This document shows positions 1-9,967 of a stretch of 64,000 nucleotides of DNA, piece by piece (within the stretch, counting starts at the first letter, position 1; each line of letters opens with the position of its first letter). Source of the stretch: Leptospira ryugenii (lineage in GTDB: Bacteria > Spirochaetota > Leptospiria > Leptospirales > Leptospiraceae); the NCBI RefSeq assembly GCF_003114855.1, contig NZ_BFBB01000008.1, forward strand, positions 558,001 to 622,000, given 5' to 3'. Below the pieces are notes generated by a model. It saw only the letters and a program-made list of their open reading frames with translations, did not search any database and was not told the origin of the DNA. A program made the position numbers and the translations under genes.

Positions 1-99
1 AGCTACAACTAACTCAGGATAGGAGACCAAAAACATAGGTGCTCCAATGATTGGTAAATCGATCTTGAGCATTTCTGTAATTTTTGTGGAAATTTTCAT
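1..99 (-). CDS. Nitronate monooxygenase (NPD family), N-terminal fragment cut by window edge
   Basis: Reading the minus strand from the ATG at 99 gives 33 codons that run off the window. Residues 10-33 carry the pattern LPIIGAPM...SYPELVVA, which is the first beta strand and FMN-proximal loop of nitronate monooxygenases (2-nitropropane dioxygenases), a family of FMN-dependent TIM-barrel enzymes that oxidise alkyl nitronates. The start lies 10 bases downstream of the stop of the small secreted-protein gene on the same strand, so the two may be co-transcribed. An internal ATG nine codons later is an alternative start. Only the N-terminus is visible, so the exact subfamily cannot be set. Confidence 0.6.
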   Translation of the reverse strand, partial: MKISTKITEMLKIDLPIIGAPMFLVSYPELVVA

Positions 100-109
100 G
101 AAGGGACCT

Positions 110-397
110 TTAATTCGTTGGTTTTGGATTAAGATTTGGGATTTGTTCGGGGTAACGTCCATTTCTCGGGATACAGCTCATAGCAAATCCCTCTACGATA
201 AAACAGATCGCATCTTTCGAAACACATTTGAGAGACTTTTGGTACTCCAATCGGTCAATTTCTGTTGGGATCGAATAACACTCCATTTTGTCATCGGAAA
301 TGAGTTCTTTTGAGTTAATGGTGTCTTGTGCAAAAACAGATGTTACACAAAGACTGAGAAATAAAATAAAAAAGGATAGGAATTGTAGAGGCTTCAT
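110..397 (-). CDS. Small secreted protein with four cysteines, function unknown
   Basis: The 95-residue product begins with a clear signal peptide: a Lys near the start, a hydrophobic stretch at about residues 5-20, and a VFA|QD cleavage site near residue 23. The mature part of about 70 residues holds four Cys (in MECYS, LKCVS, AICFI and MSCIP contexts) that could form two disulfides in the periplasm. I do not recognise a family. It lies upstream of the partial nitronate monooxygenase and is divergent from the SpoIIE gene, with 38 bases between the start codons; any promoters must sit in or near that gap. Confidence 0.6.
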   Translation of the reverse strand: MKPLQFLSFFILFLSLCVTSVFAQDTINSKELISDDKMECYSIPTEIDRLEYQKSLKCVSKDAICFIVEGFAMSCIPRNGRYPEQIPNLNPKPTN

Positions 398-435
398 ATA
401 AAATATTCCTGCTTATCGATCCTGTTTCAATTTGA

Positions 436-2391
436 ATGAAAGTCAAACGGAAATATACAAACAAAAAGAGAAAGATTCTATGGGGGTATATCCTTTTTTG
501 TCTTTGTTTACTACTCCCAAACTGCCATTTTGAGTCCATCCAAACTGCAAGGCCATCCATTGATCTCTTCCAAGAAGATACGATTGAATATCTTTGGCTA
601 CCTTCCGATAGCGATAAAAATCACCCTCAATTCTTGGCAAAGGAAACATTTGCCGTATTTGAAAAGGGTAAACTCGGTGGAAAACCAAATCCAAACCACA
701 AGTTATGGATTCGGATTCGTAAGCCTCAAAAAGTAGCCTTCTCACAACCTGTTCTTTTTTTGGAAATTGCTTTAGAAAAAATGAAAGTTTTCGAAGGCAA
801 TGAGCTGATCTATACCTTCTCAGAAACAGATTATGTGTTCCCACACATTATCCCACTGTCTGCTGACAAGGAGGGATTTATATATATAGAATTCGATGGC
901 ATATACCGTGGCTTCTTAGGCATAGATAGATCTGCTTGGATATTAGAACATCAAGATGCCTATCATCATATGTTCATTCAAAATTTTTTCCGCATATGTC
1001 TTGGACCGGTTTTAGTTTTTTTATCTCTACTTTTCTTCGGAATGTATTTTTTGAATCGAAGTTTGAAGATGAATCTTTTCTTTTCAGCCTTTTTAATGAG
1101 CTGTGCCTGGATTGAAATTACAAATGGTTTTATAGCTTATTTTTGGCAGAACCAATCTCAATTGGTTTCAACAATCCAATACGTAAATTATGCGCTCTGT
1201 CCTCTTATGCTTTTGCTTTTTTTAGCACAAGTCTTTCCTCCCTTCTTTGGGAGTCTCTTTCGTTTGATCTCGTGTATTCATGTTGTATTGTACATAGTGT
1301 ATTTTTTAAGAAATGATAGTGATCCAGTTTCTTTTTTAAATATTGAAGAAGATTTTTCTCTGTGGTTGGTTCCAGAGGCGATTATCGTAATTTATTCATC
1401 AATATATGTTATTTTTAGAAAGCAAAAACATTTAACTCTCATTTCTGTGGGAATCATTATTTTTATTTTTACTGGCATTCATGATGTTTTGGTTGATCTA
1501 GAAATTTTACCATACCGACTTTCTCTAATTCATTTGGGATTGTGGATAGGTGTGGTTGCCTTTGCATACTTTGTCTTTAAGCAATACTTCCAAATGATCC
1601 AATCAATGGACCAGATGAACCAACTTCTAATCCAAAAGAATAAAGATTTGGAAAGACTGATCGCTATTGATAGAGATTTAGATTTAGCACATACATTGCA
1701 AGAATCCTTACTCGCAAAGCGTGAAATCAAAGAATCTTTGATTCACATCAAAAGTTTCAACCAAGCCTTACACAGCGTAGGAGGTGATTACTTTGACTTT
1801 ACTCAGGATAGTATGGGAAATTGGGGTATCATCATCTGTGATGTTGCTGGTCACGGAATTTCATCTGCATTTGTCGCAGCCATGACAAAGATGGCATTCT
1901 CTGCAACAGCTCCTTATATGCAATTTCCTCAAAAGGTTTTGCATTCTATGAATCGAAATTTAACAGGAAAGGTCTCTGGTCTTTTTATTACCTCCTCCTA
2001 CTTATACTTTGATTTAGAAGCGAAACTTCTTTCCTTTTCAAATGCCGGCCACCCCGAGTTTTATCTGATCCGAAACACAGAGAGTGAAATCAGGGAAGTC
2101 CGGGCCAAAGGGAAACCTTTAGGCTTGTTCAATGACCTATCCTACCAAGAAAACAAACTCGAGCTTCTATCTGGCGATAGAATTTTCCTTTATACGGATG
2201 GGCTCTTAGACTTGGTGCATCCTGACGAGGGATCATTTGAAGAAAGCAAGTTAAAATCGATACTCTGGCAGAATCGTGAGCTTCCCTTGGATCAATTTGA
2301 GTCAAAAATGCTGGAAGAGATCAAACGATATACAATCGCAATGGGCGAACCCGAAGATGATATTTCTTTTTTAATGATCGAGGTCACTTAA
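436..2391 (+). CDS. 7TM membrane lipoprotein with SpoIIE-type PP2C phosphatase domain
   Basis: The 651-residue product has a signal sequence ending in a spirochaete-like lipobox (LLPNC, Cys30), a periplasmic domain at about 40-180, seven hydrophobic segments at about 186-385, a short coiled coil at about 385-425 and a SpoIIE phosphatase domain to the end. This is the 7TMR-DISM plan. The phosphatase motifs are present: GGDYFD (metal-binding Asp451), CDVAGHG (Asp469), NAGHPEF, YTDGLLD and the terminal EDDISF. By family knowledge it would dephosphorylate a STAS-domain anti-sigma antagonist in response to an external ligand; the ligand is unknown. It converges on the alcohol dehydrogenase gene with 2 bases between the stops. 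Confidence 0.85.
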   Translation: MKVKRKYTNKKRKILWGYILFCLCLLLPNCHFESIQTARPSIDLFQEDTIEYLWLPSDSDKNHPQFLAKETFAVFEKGKLGGKPNPNHKLWIRIRKPQKVAFSQPVLFLEIALEKMKVFEGNELIYTFSETDYVFPHIIPLSADKEGFIYIEFDGIYRGFLGIDRSAWILEHQDAYHHMFIQNFFRICLGPVLVFLSLLFFGMYFLNRSLKMNLFFSAFLMSCAWIEITNGFIAYFWQNQSQLVSTIQYVNYALCPLMLLLFLAQVFPPFFGSLFRLISCIHVVLYIVYFLRNDSDPVSFLNIEEDFSLWLVPEAIIVIYSSIYVIFRKQKHLTLISVGIIIFIFTGIHDVLVDLEILPYRLSLIHLGLWIGVVAFAYFVFKQYFQMIQSMDQMNQLLIQKNKDLERLIAIDRDLDLAHTLQESLLAKREIKESLIHIKSFNQALHSVGGDYFDFTQDSMGNWGIIICDVAGHGISSAFVAAMTKMAFSATAPYMQFPQKVLHSMNRNLTGKVSGLFITSSYLYFDLEAKLLSFSNAGHPEFYLIRNTESEIREVRAKGKPLGLFNDLSYQENKLELLSGDRIFLYTDGLLDLVHPDEGSFEESKLKSILWQNRELPLDQFESKMLEEIKRYTIAMGEPEDDISFLMIEVT

Positions 2392-2393
2392 TT

Positions 2394-3431
2394 TTACAAT
2401 TCGGGGTTTAGAATAAATCGAATTGGATTTCCTTTTTTATCTTCCAAAGCATGCAGATATTCATTTGCCTCTTCTAATTTATGAACACCACTGATGGATT
2501 TTGAAAGATTAATCTGTTTATCTTCATATAGCTGTATCAACTCTGGGATAGCACGACTATCAGAACCATAAGAGCCTGTAATTCGAATCTGTCTTTCGAT
2601 CAGAAAGAAGGGCATAGGAAATTCTAATTTGCTCCTTCCGATACCTACGAGTACAATGCGTCCACCTCGATTCATAGCCCTTAGACTACTTTCAATGTTG
2701 GACATATGCCCTGAAAAGTCGGCTAGTACATCAACACCCTTCGTTTTTTCTTTTAAGACCTTTCCCAGTTGAATATTTTTATCTAACAGAATGCTCAAAT
2801 CAGCACCATATGCCTCCGCATTTTCGAGAGAGCCTTGGTCTATGTCGACAGCTGTTATGTGAGCTGCACCCAATGCTTTTGCTATGGCTACTGCATGGAT
2901 GCCGAGTCCCCCACAGCCAATCACAACTACATTTTCTCCTTTTTTTAACTCACCCTGGTATTTCAAAGCATGATAAGGTGTGGAAACAGCATCAGCGAGG
3001 ATAGCACCTTGTTCAAATGGGATTGATTCAGGTAATTTGTGGAGGTATCTTTCTTCGATGATTAGATACTCTGCAAAGCCACCTCGTTGGTTGAACCCAA
3101 GCACACCAATTTGTTCACAGAGATTTTCTTTGCCGGCTAGACATTTGTCGCAGATACCACAGGAAGTTCCTGCACTGACGACAACCCTGTCTCCGACTTG
3201 GAACTTTGTGACGCCTTCGCCGAGTTCTGTAACAACACCAGATGTCTCATGTCCTGGAATGCATGGAGTGTAGGTTGCTTTCATCTTTCCATGAAGTATG
3301 AGGTGAATGTCAGACCCACAGATTCCGCATGCTTTCACTTTTATCTTTACTTGCTTGGGTTTAACTTCGGTTATGGGTACATCGTCAATTTTGAGAGATC
3401 TTTCGCCTGGTAAGAGAATGGCTGCTTTCAT
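2394..3431 (-). CDS. Zinc-dependent medium-chain alcohol dehydrogenase
   Basis: The 345-residue product is a complete MDR-family dehydrogenase. The catalytic zinc site shows CGICGSD (Cys38) and GHE (His61-Glu62). The structural zinc lobe has all four cysteines (Cys91, 94, 97 and 105), and the cofactor site is GCGGLG at 172-177. The family oxidises primary or secondary alcohols or polyols with NAD(P). The sequence is closest in style to sorbitol, threonine or butanediol dehydrogenases, and the substrate cannot be read from it. Its ATG shares one base with the stop of the upstream gene (TAATG), which indicates translational coupling. Confidence 0.85.
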   Translation of the reverse strand: MKAAILLPGERSLKIDDVPITEVKPKQVKIKVKACGICGSDIHLILHGKMKATYTPCIPGHETSGVVTELGEGVTKFQVGDRVVVSAGTSCGICDKCLAGKENLCEQIGVLGFNQRGGFAEYLIIEERYLHKLPESIPFEQGAILADAVSTPYHALKYQGELKKGENVVVIGCGGLGIHAVAIAKALGAAHITAVDIDQGSLENAEAYGADLSILLDKNIQLGKVLKEKTKGVDVLADFSGHMSNIESSLRAMNRGGRIVLVGIGRSKLEFPMPFFLIERQIRITGSYGSDSRAIPELIQLYEDKQINLSKSISGVHKLEEANEYLHALEDKKGNPIRFILNPEL

Positions 3432-4057
3432 TAAAATAACTCGTTTAGATCGTTTAATAAATGTTCGGGGGACTTGTCTCCCTCTGCAAGATATTCCAAA
3501 GTAGACTCAATCAGGTCAGTTAAATAATAAGAATAGTTTTTATAAGTGGATAAAAACTCTTTGAGAGCATCTTTTTCCGAATCATTCAAACGATTCTCAA
3601 AAGTAAACTTACAGAGTGCCATCACGCCAAAAGCAGATTTTAGCTCATTGCTATTCTTGGCAATTTCGAAGATCTCTTTGACATCTAATTCGGGAAAGGT
3701 CGGCAATAGATCGGAAATTAATTCCAGTGCCCCAATGGGTATAGGCCGGTCTAGGGACTTTATGTAGTTCACTAAGATTCGATAGCTTTTGCTATCTCCG
3801 AGGTATGATAATAAATAGACAAGGCCACTCAAAATTGGTTTGTGATAGCCCCAAGTCAGTCGCCCTGAATCCGCCTCCCTAACCAATTGGTAGATGAGAG
3901 CCCAAGTATTTTTGTCAGACTTTTCTGCTAATTTCATAAGGTCCAAAAGGCGTGCCTCCCAAAGAGGGGAATACATCTCGGCCTTGAGGACATCAATCGC
4001 TTCAGTTGGCGAACTAGGCAGTGGGGAAACAGTCGCTGGCATACTAAATTTAGACAT
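3431..4057 (-). CDS. Cytoplasmic helical-repeat protein, unknown function
   Basis: This 208-residue protein has no signal peptide. It is made of repeated amphipathic helices with spacing like HEAT repeats, for example at residues 30-60, 75-100 and 115-150. I see no catalytic motif, so a scaffolding or binding role is a guess from shape only. Its TAA overlaps the ATG of the downstream zinc alcohol dehydrogenase by one base, so the pair form an operon. The upstream gap to the divergent gene at 4140 is about 80 bases and probably holds both promoters. Confidence 0.6.
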   Translation of the reverse strand: MSKFSMPATVSPLPSSPTEAIDVLKAEMYSPLWEARLLDLMKLAEKSDKNTWALIYQLVREADSGRLTWGYHKPILSGLVYLLSYLGDSKSYRILVNYIKSLDRPIPIGALELISDLLPTFPELDVKEIFEIAKNSNELKSAFGVMALCKFTFENRLNDSEKDALKEFLSTYKNYSYYLTDLIESTLEYLAEGDKSPEHLLNDLNELF

Positions 4058-4139
4058 AATCTTATAAAACGATACTACAATGTCTTTTCTTTTTTATCTT
4101 GTTAATGAAATCTCTTTCCTACCGAAAATAGGGACACAG

Positions 4140-4970
4140 ATGTTTCGCGTAGTCTCTATACTTCTGATTTGTTTTATGGCCTGGACGGATTCCTTTTCCG
4201 ATCAATCCAGTTCCAAAGCAACTCAGTTGATCCGAGTGAGTTATGGCCTTAAGGACAATCACGAATACCTAAGAATTTTAAATTCAACCATCTCCAATCG
4301 CGGAACAGAAATCCAAAAGTTGTATTATAAGAGGTGTGTCCAACACCATATTGAATCTGAGATTCTCCATTTGCAAATGGATTTAGGAAAATCATACGCA
4401 GAGCTTCGGAGAACCCAAGGTCTCCTCATCCGCCTGTATGCATTGATTCTGGAAGATGAAATTGCTGACCTAGAAAGGGAATTAGGTGTGCTTGCCAAAA
4501 AAGCAAATGGAAAAGAAAAGACAGAAACCAAACTCTATCTACGGCTTGGCTATAGAGAGATTGCGATCGCTAAACAAAAGTTACTAATCGGAAAGAATAT
4601 TCGTCCCTATCTTTACTTAATGAAACTTCATGAATTTGGATTTGCATTGAAATCTCTCAAACAAGCAGAGAAGTACATCGTCCTTTTGGGCTTATTGCAT
4701 GATTCGATTGATGATTTTAACAAAGAAGCAAAGTCACTTGAGGGACTAGTAAGCGAAGTGAATCGAATCATTTTCGTTGATCGAGAAAAGTATTTAAGAA
4801 TGTTGTATGATAGTTACTTTGATTCCTTTGAAGAACAAAGCTATTATGATGGTATTTGGAAAAAACCAGACCTCCATGAATTGGCAACAGGCATACCAAA
4901 TTTTGATCCACCTTATGCCCGAAGACCGGATGAGGCCAAACTTCCGACCTCTGCTCCCAAAAAAGAATAA
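4140..4970 (+). CDS. Exported alpha-helical protein, unknown function
   Basis: The frame is open from an ATG at 4080, but I choose the ATG at 4140. It follows an AGGGAC ribosome-binding sequence at a good distance and gives a proper signal peptide (MFRVVSILLICFMAWTDSFS). The mature part of about 255 residues is rich in charged, heptad-like helices. It has an Arg/Lys-rich middle and ends with a Pro-rich tail. No family is recognised. It ends 3 bases before the rhomboid protease gene, so it is probably the first gene of the 4140-11147 run and may be periplasmic. Confidence 0.6.
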   Translation: MFRVVSILLICFMAWTDSFSDQSSSKATQLIRVSYGLKDNHEYLRILNSTISNRGTEIQKLYYKRCVQHHIESEILHLQMDLGKSYAELRRTQGLLIRLYALILEDEIADLERELGVLAKKANGKEKTETKLYLRLGYREIAIAKQKLLIGKNIRPYLYLMKLHEFGFALKSLKQAEKYIVLLGLLHDSIDDFNKEAKSLEGLVSEVNRIIFVDREKYLRMLYDSYFDSFEEQSYYDGIWKKPDLHELATGIPNFDPPYARRPDEAKLPTSAPKKE

Positions 4971-4973
4971 ACA

Positions 4974-5636
4974 ATGACTCGGTGGCTTTGGGAATTTCCT
5001 TTGACTGCATTTTTTGTCAGTTTTATGGTATTACTTTATCCTATAACAGTTATCTTTTTCCCATCAGTTATTGATGAATACTTTTTGGCAACTCCTGGAC
5101 TATTCCAGCCAGTGAATTGGATCCTTAGCACATTCTTTCATGGTTCCTTTTCTCATTTATTCAATAATATGTTTTTTCTCATCCTTCTTGGAAGAGTCGT
5201 AGAGCAAAGAGTAGGCAAAGCCAAATGGTTATTGTTTTATTTTATGGCTGGCTTCTTATCCGTATTAGGTGACTGGTTTGTTAGGGGATTTCTTATAGGA
5301 GACACGACTCCGGTTGTGGGAGCGAGTGGTGCTATTTCTGGACTTGCATGTGTGGCGGCTATGTTATCTCCATTTCAATTTCCCATTAGCAAATCAAAAC
5401 GGATCCCCTTTCCTATCTTTTTATTTGCTTGGATAAGCATCTACAGCGACGTCACAAATTTGTTTGCGAGAGACCAAGTGGCACATTGGGCACACTTAGC
5501 AGGATTTTTCTCCGTATTTGTAACAGCTTATTTTTTAAGTCAAAAAGAGAGAAAGCAAATCCAGCAGGGATTTCTATTGAATCTTTTGTTTTTTACATTG
5601 ACTGTCATACTTTTGTTTTTTATCAACAATAGATAG
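4974..5636 (+). CDS. Rhomboid-family intramembrane serine protease
   Basis: The 220-residue product has six or so hydrophobic segments and the rhomboid signature. An HGSFSHLFNNM motif lies at 56-66, the catalytic serine sits in GASG (Ser118), and the catalytic histidine is in AHWAHLAG (His174). Rhomboids cleave single-pass membrane proteins inside the bilayer. The substrate is unknown; nearby candidates with one N-terminal membrane segment are the preceding exported protein and the nitrilase-like protein at 9960. The stop TAG directly abuts the ATG of the next gene. Confidence 0.9.
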   Translation: MTRWLWEFPLTAFFVSFMVLLYPITVIFFPSVIDEYFLATPGLFQPVNWILSTFFHGSFSHLFNNMFFLILLGRVVEQRVGKAKWLLFYFMAGFLSVLGDWFVRGFLIGDTTPVVGASGAISGLACVAAMLSPFQFPISKSKRIPFPIFLFAWISIYSDVTNLFARDQVAHWAHLAGFFSVFVTAYFLSQKERKQIQQGFLLNLLFFTLTVILLFFINNR

Positions 5637-7079
5637 ATGCAGATCAAATTTAAGGCACTCGATTATACAGCAGATGATCGTTTCATAGAGTCGGAGTATG
5701 AATATTCCGGGGAGACCGAAACAGGTTGGAAGATCTCTAGGAATGGCGAGACCTATTTAGAAGTTGGGCCTGGGTATAGACTGCTCAAAACCAAATCCTG
5801 TGGTGTCTGTTCGACAGACATTGACAGACGTTTTCTCCCTCACCCTCTCCCCCAAATCATCGGCCACGAGGTATTGGCAGAGTCAGTAGGCAATAACGAA
5901 AAGCAGCGTTACGTGGTTGAGATCAACGACACTTGGGAGGCACGCGGTTCTGTAGAGACAGATGCGTTTTGCCGAGAGGGGATACCTACGCACTCTCCCG
6001 AAAGAAAAGTATTGGGAATCGACCGATTGCCAGGTGGATTCGGGCCTTACCTTCTTGTTCCTAAGAATGCGGCTATTCCTTTGGATGGGATTTCAGACAA
6101 AGCAGCTGTCCTCATGGAGCCTTTTGCAGCTGCACTCCAGGCAATGTTGGCTTCGCCTCCCAAAGAAGGAGACCGGGTTGCTGTGCTTGGGCCAAGGCGT
6201 TTAGGCAGTCTTGTACTAGCCGCTTTAAGTGCTTATAGAACATCTTCCAAAACCAATTTTCATATAACCGCCATTACGCGGCATGACCACCTAATCACAC
6301 TTTCCAAAAAAATGGGAGCGGATGTGGCAGTTGATTTGCGTGTGACAAGTATCGATACATTGAAATCTCAATTTGACATAGTGTATGATACAACAAGCAC
6401 TCCCAGTGGATTTTTATCCGCAATTGAGATTTCAAAACGAGAACTTCATTTAAAAACGACCAATGGGCAAACTATGGGTGGCTTACAGCACCTAACAGAA
6501 CTAGTGGTTGACGAACTTTCTCTATTGCCTGTCTCTGAATCATCCTTCCAATTCATTTGGCCCAGAGAAACTAGAAAAAACAAAACTATTTTTGTGTTTG
6601 GATCTATGTATGAAAGATGGAAGGATAAATTGCCAACGCATTTCAAAGTATACCATGGCAGTCCAGAAGAGGCCGTCTCCATACTTGAAGGTAAAGATTT
6701 CGAGGGACTCGTGCCTCGCTTTGATTTGGTTCTCGTAGAATCTCCCGATCAAATAGCGAAAGCTATACGACCAATTCCAGGTTCAGAAAGCTCCCTCGTC
6801 CGACCTCGTAGTGCTATTTTGGTAGATAGTTCAAAGGAGAGTCTTTGGGAAGGTGAAGCAAAACAAACCCGAGAATTCTTTCAACAAGGAAAGCAGATTC
6901 GTAGTTCACGGTGTGGAGATTTCCATTTTGCCATCCAATTACTCAAAGAGAATCCGAGTGTTGTAAATGCCTTGGAAGAAAATATGATCTCTCATCAATA
7001 TTCCGCATCGGATCTTACCACTGCCTATTCCAAAGCCAAGGAGCCTAGTTCCGTTAAGGTAGTCGTAAACTTTCCTTAA
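5637..7079 (+). CDS. Divergent zinc-type alcohol dehydrogenase with C-terminal extension
   Basis: The 480-residue product is an MDR enzyme about 130 residues longer than usual. The catalytic zinc site is visible: CGVCSTD (Cys58), GHE (His77-Glu78) and MEPF (Glu161, as in glucose dehydrogenase-like members). The structural zinc lobe is not: only Cys112 remains where four cysteines are normal. The nucleotide site reads GPRRLG at 185-190 instead of GxGxxG. Residues after about 300 have a second Rossmann-like pattern (FVFGS, LVLVES) of unknown role. It sits directly after the rhomboid gene and 6 bases before the adenosylhomocysteinase-like gene, so a shared pathway is likely. The substrate is unknown. 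Confidence 0.7.
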   Translation: MQIKFKALDYTADDRFIESEYEYSGETETGWKISRNGETYLEVGPGYRLLKTKSCGVCSTDIDRRFLPHPLPQIIGHEVLAESVGNNEKQRYVVEINDTWEARGSVETDAFCREGIPTHSPERKVLGIDRLPGGFGPYLLVPKNAAIPLDGISDKAAVLMEPFAAALQAMLASPPKEGDRVAVLGPRRLGSLVLAALSAYRTSSKTNFHITAITRHDHLITLSKKMGADVAVDLRVTSIDTLKSQFDIVYDTTSTPSGFLSAIEISKRELHLKTTNGQTMGGLQHLTELVVDELSLLPVSESSFQFIWPRETRKNKTIFVFGSMYERWKDKLPTHFKVYHGSPEEAVSILEGKDFEGLVPRFDLVLVESPDQIAKAIRPIPGSESSLVRPRSAILVDSSKESLWEGEAKQTREFFQQGKQIRSSRCGDFHFAIQLLKENPSVVNALEENMISHQYSASDLTTAYSKAKEPSSVKVVVNFP

Positions 7080-7085
7080 AATCAT

Positions 7086-9548
7086 ATGACAATCAAATCG
7101 GAAATCCAAACTTCTCTAGGTCCTACACTGACTCCAAACCAGAATGGTGAATGGGAGATTGATCTCTCTCAAGTTCGCATCTTTTTTGGACTTTCTATTC
7201 TATCCAAAACATTGGCGGAAGAAATAGGCAATTCACTCCATTCAACTCCCGGTGATGTATCTTTCCTATACCGAATCAATCCAAATATCAACCATGAACT
7301 CATCGACATGCACATACAATACGTACAAGTATATGCGAGAGCAGGTGTTTTAAACGATTGGATTATTTATCGATCTCAATTTGAAGATGATCTTCGTGTG
7401 GTTTTGGGAACATTTCAGAGGCAGTCAATCGCTAGAAAAATCCACCCAGAATTTTATGGTGAAAGCTCGCGAAGCTCCTCTTCCTTGGGGCTTCTTTTTC
7501 CTTTTTACGAATTAGACCAGCAAACTTCGGTTAATTACCTAATTCTAATGGAGCGTGTTTCAAATCCAAGCACTGCAGGGGAATTTTTCTTAAGAATCAC
7601 GATTGATTCTTCCTCAGAACCGATGTTAAACTTAGGTTCCATCGCGCATTACCGCGTCGATGAAATTACAAGCCGAACGTATATTGCAGGTCTTTCTAAA
7701 ATTTCAGAATCCCTATCCAATCAAATTATGATCGCAGCTCAAAAAGGCGAAACCTTCTTTGAAGAAGAAAATCGCCATTTCAGTAAAGTATTTGAGCAAA
7801 TTGCAAAGACTCCTTTTGGAAACCTAACGCATATCAATTTTTATTGGGATGATCAATTTAGAAGATTTCTCTCTGGTGCAACATTGGAAAGTCTTCTTCC
7901 TATGATGAAAAAACTATTTTTGATCATGGAAGATACAGACATTGCCTCATTGATCAAAGAAGGATCCACCTTATGTGTTAAACTCGGTAGGGTAGATGTT
8001 TTTGTCGATCTATCAAGATTGGATAGAGTTTTAAACTTTAGCTTCAATAAGCGGAGAACTCAAATCAATTCAAGTTTCTACTTGAGACGAATGGTTCAAT
8101 TGGAATCACTCGCAAACCAAAAAGCACATTCATTTGATTTTGAAAATACTCATATTTTTTTAATCCACCACATCACCTCAGAGATTGTATCTTTGATTGA
8201 GGCATTCAGAAGGTTAAAGGCAAAGTCATTGGATGTCGCATTTGTAAAGTATGGTGGAAAGATTCCACCTGCTTACTTGGATGTGCTTTTGGATATACCA
8301 ACGGAACAATTTTATATGGCTGGTCTTGAGTTGAAACTAACTCAAAATAAAAAAGTCTATTATGCTGTTTCGTCGCTCTATAGTGATTTCTCTAAACATT
8401 CTCACTTTAAAGAAAAGTTAGAAGAGGCAAAATTTTCTTTTTATGATGCGATGAGATACTTAGCAACCTATCTTTTTCTTGATAAGTTGTTCCGTTTTAC
8501 AAAAGGCCAAGACCACATCATTCTCATAGAGGATGGTGGATACATAGCACCTCTTCTAAACCAAAGGATGGCTGAAAACAAATCTTTGAAAGAATTCTGT
8601 GATGAATTTTGGATCAAATGTCCCAAAGAGTATGAATCAGAATCCCTGCAAAACTTTATCTTAGCTAGAGTGATTGGAACGGTAGAACATACCAGAAACG
8701 GATATGACAGAATGCAGAAAGTTTTGCAAAACCAAATGCCTTTGAGTCTACCTTGTTACTCGATTGCGATTTCAAATGAAAAAACCAAAGAAGAGTCCAA
8801 AGAAGTTGCACATTCCATGCTAAATGCGATAGAGAACTCTCTCCATGGTTTAGGAAAGGTTCTTTCAAAACGAAAGATACTCCTTCTTGGCGCAAAAGGT
8901 AATATCGGCTCCTTTTTAGAATCCTACCTCAAAAAAGGGCGCCTACATGAGTCAAACCAAGAGATTGTGTTAGTTGATAAAAAATACTCGGCAACAGAAG
9001 CAATGGCTTTTGACTCATTCGAGCGGGTGCCAAAACAAGATCTGTTAACGATAGATTTGGTGATCGGTGTCACTGGCGAGAGCATTCTCAAAAAAGAATC
9101 TTTGGAGACCTGGATATTAGAAAGCAAACACAATGATCTCTTCCTTGCCTCAGGTTCTACGAAAACTGTAGAATTTCAGGATCTCATCCATTGGTTCAAC
9201 GAAATCAGTGCGGAAGACACTTGGTTCTCGATACAGGACCTTTCCTTTCAATGTACGATGGAGAGATTGTTGGATCCACAAACCCAAATGGATTTAGGTG
9301 CAAGGTTTATCTTTAAAACAGATCCAAATGCAAAGACACAGATTGAAAAAAGTATCTATCTCTTGAGTGATGGAAGTCCCATCAACTTTTTGTTTTATGG
9401 TGTTCCAACAGAGTCTATGGACCCCATCATATCGCAATTGGCAATGGCATCTTTAGGTATGGTATCTCAATTCAAAAAGAAAGCCTTACCAAAGCCAAAC
9501 CTCTATGCAGTAGACCACCAAATCAATATTTGGGGGGAACCAAAGTGA
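7086..9548 (+). CDS. Large protein with adenosylhomocysteinase-like C-terminal half
   Basis: The 820-residue product has an N-terminal half of about 350 residues that I cannot assign. From about residue 355 it follows the order of S-adenosylhomocysteine hydrolase: an [12 protein letters not shown] helix, a conserved EDGGY segment, GTVEHTRNG in place of the EETTTG loop, then ISNEKTK in place of NDSVTK. A Rossmann dinucleotide site GAKGNIG lies near 602-608 and is followed by VTGES and ASGSTK. The Lys of the ND..TK motif is kept, but several other catalytic positions differ. It may bind NAD while acting on another substrate. It is encoded between the divergent dehydrogenase and the Nudix gene, overlapping the latter by GTGA. 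Confidence 0.6.
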   Translation: MTIKSEIQTSLGPTLTPNQNGEWEIDLSQVRIFFGLSILSKTLAEEIGNSLHSTPGDVSFLYRINPNINHELIDMHIQYVQVYARAGVLNDWIIYRSQFEDDLRVVLGTFQRQSIARKIHPEFYGESSRSSSSLGLLFPFYELDQQTSVNYLILMERVSNPSTAGEFFLRITIDSSSEPMLNLGSIAHYRVDEITSRTYIAGLSKISESLSNQIMIAAQKGETFFEEENRHFSKVFEQIAKTPFGNLTHINFYWDDQFRRFLSGATLESLLPMMKKLFLIMEDTDIASLIKEGSTLCVKLGRVDVFVDLSRLDRVLNFSFNKRRTQINSSFYLRRMVQLESLANQKAHSFDFENTHIFLIHHITSEIVSLIEAFRRLKAKSLDVAFVKYGGKIPPAYLDVLLDIPTEQFYMAGLELKLTQNKKVYYAVSSLYSDFSKHSHFKEKLEEAKFSFYDAMRYLATYLFLDKLFRFTKGQDHIILIEDGGYIAPLLNQRMAENKSLKEFCDEFWIKCPKEYESESLQNFILARVIGTVEHTRNGYDRMQKVLQNQMPLSLPCYSIAISNEKTKEESKEVAHSMLNAIENSLHGLGKVLSKRKILLLGAKGNIGSFLESYLKKGRLHESNQEIVLVDKKYSATEAMAFDSFERVPKQDLLTIDLVIGVTGESILKKESLETWILESKHNDLFLASGSTKTVEFQDLIHWFNEISAEDTWFSIQDLSFQCTMERLLDPQTQMDLGARFIFKTDPNAKTQIEKSIYLLSDGSPINFLFYGVPTESMDPIISQLAMASLGMVSQFKKKALPKPNLYAVDHQINIWGEPK

Positions 9549-9967
9549 GTAAACACGGCTATTTTCAAATCACACAAAAAGTTTTCCTAAGGAACCAAAA
9601 CAAGCTTCTAGTTCTCCGTGATCGTAAATCAGGCCTAGGAGATTTGCCTGGTGGTCGAATGAATGAAGATGAATTTTTTGAAGACTGGACGGAGAGCATT
9701 CGTAGAGAATTGAGTGAAGAGCTTGGCGATACTGTCAAAATCAACCTAAATCCAGAACCGTTTTTAATTCATAAACACAGAGTAAATGAAGGAAATCACC
9801 CTTGTATCATCATTGCCTACCATGCTCAATTGCTCTCAGGAGAGATTGTAATGTCCGATGAGCATGATTTTTTGGAGTGGGTGGATGTTTCCACTTATAA
9901 TCCCTCTCCACTTTTCACAGAATATATGTTAGAAGCAGTCCAAAAATATTTAAAACAATATGCATAA
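9545..9967 (+). CDS. Nudix hydrolase
   Basis: The GTG at 9545 is chosen as start. It overlaps the upstream stop as GTGA and is preceded by a strong GGGGGGAA ribosome-binding sequence; an in-frame TTG at 9530 would place that sequence inside the gene. The product of about 140 residues has a Nudix box: [11 protein letters not shown], then a spacer about three residues longer than the canonical seven, then [10 protein letters not shown]. Nudix enzymes cleave nucleoside diphosphates linked to another group (X), here of unknown identity. The coupling to the adenosylhomocysteinase-like gene suggests that its substrate belongs to the same pathway. The next gene overlaps its 3' end by 8 bases. Confidence 0.85.
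   Translation: MSKHGYFQITQKVFLRNQNKLLVLRDRKSGLGDLPGGRMNEDEFFEDWTESIRRELSEELGDTVKINLNPEPFLIHKHRVNEGNHPCIIIAYHAQLLSGEIVMSDEHDFLEWVDVSTYNPSPLFTEYMLEAVQKYLKQYA

Noticed and set aside
4080..4139. Earlier ATG for the exported helical protein
   Set aside because: Starting at 4140 gives a good ribosome-binding site and a proper signal peptide; the longer form buries the signal.
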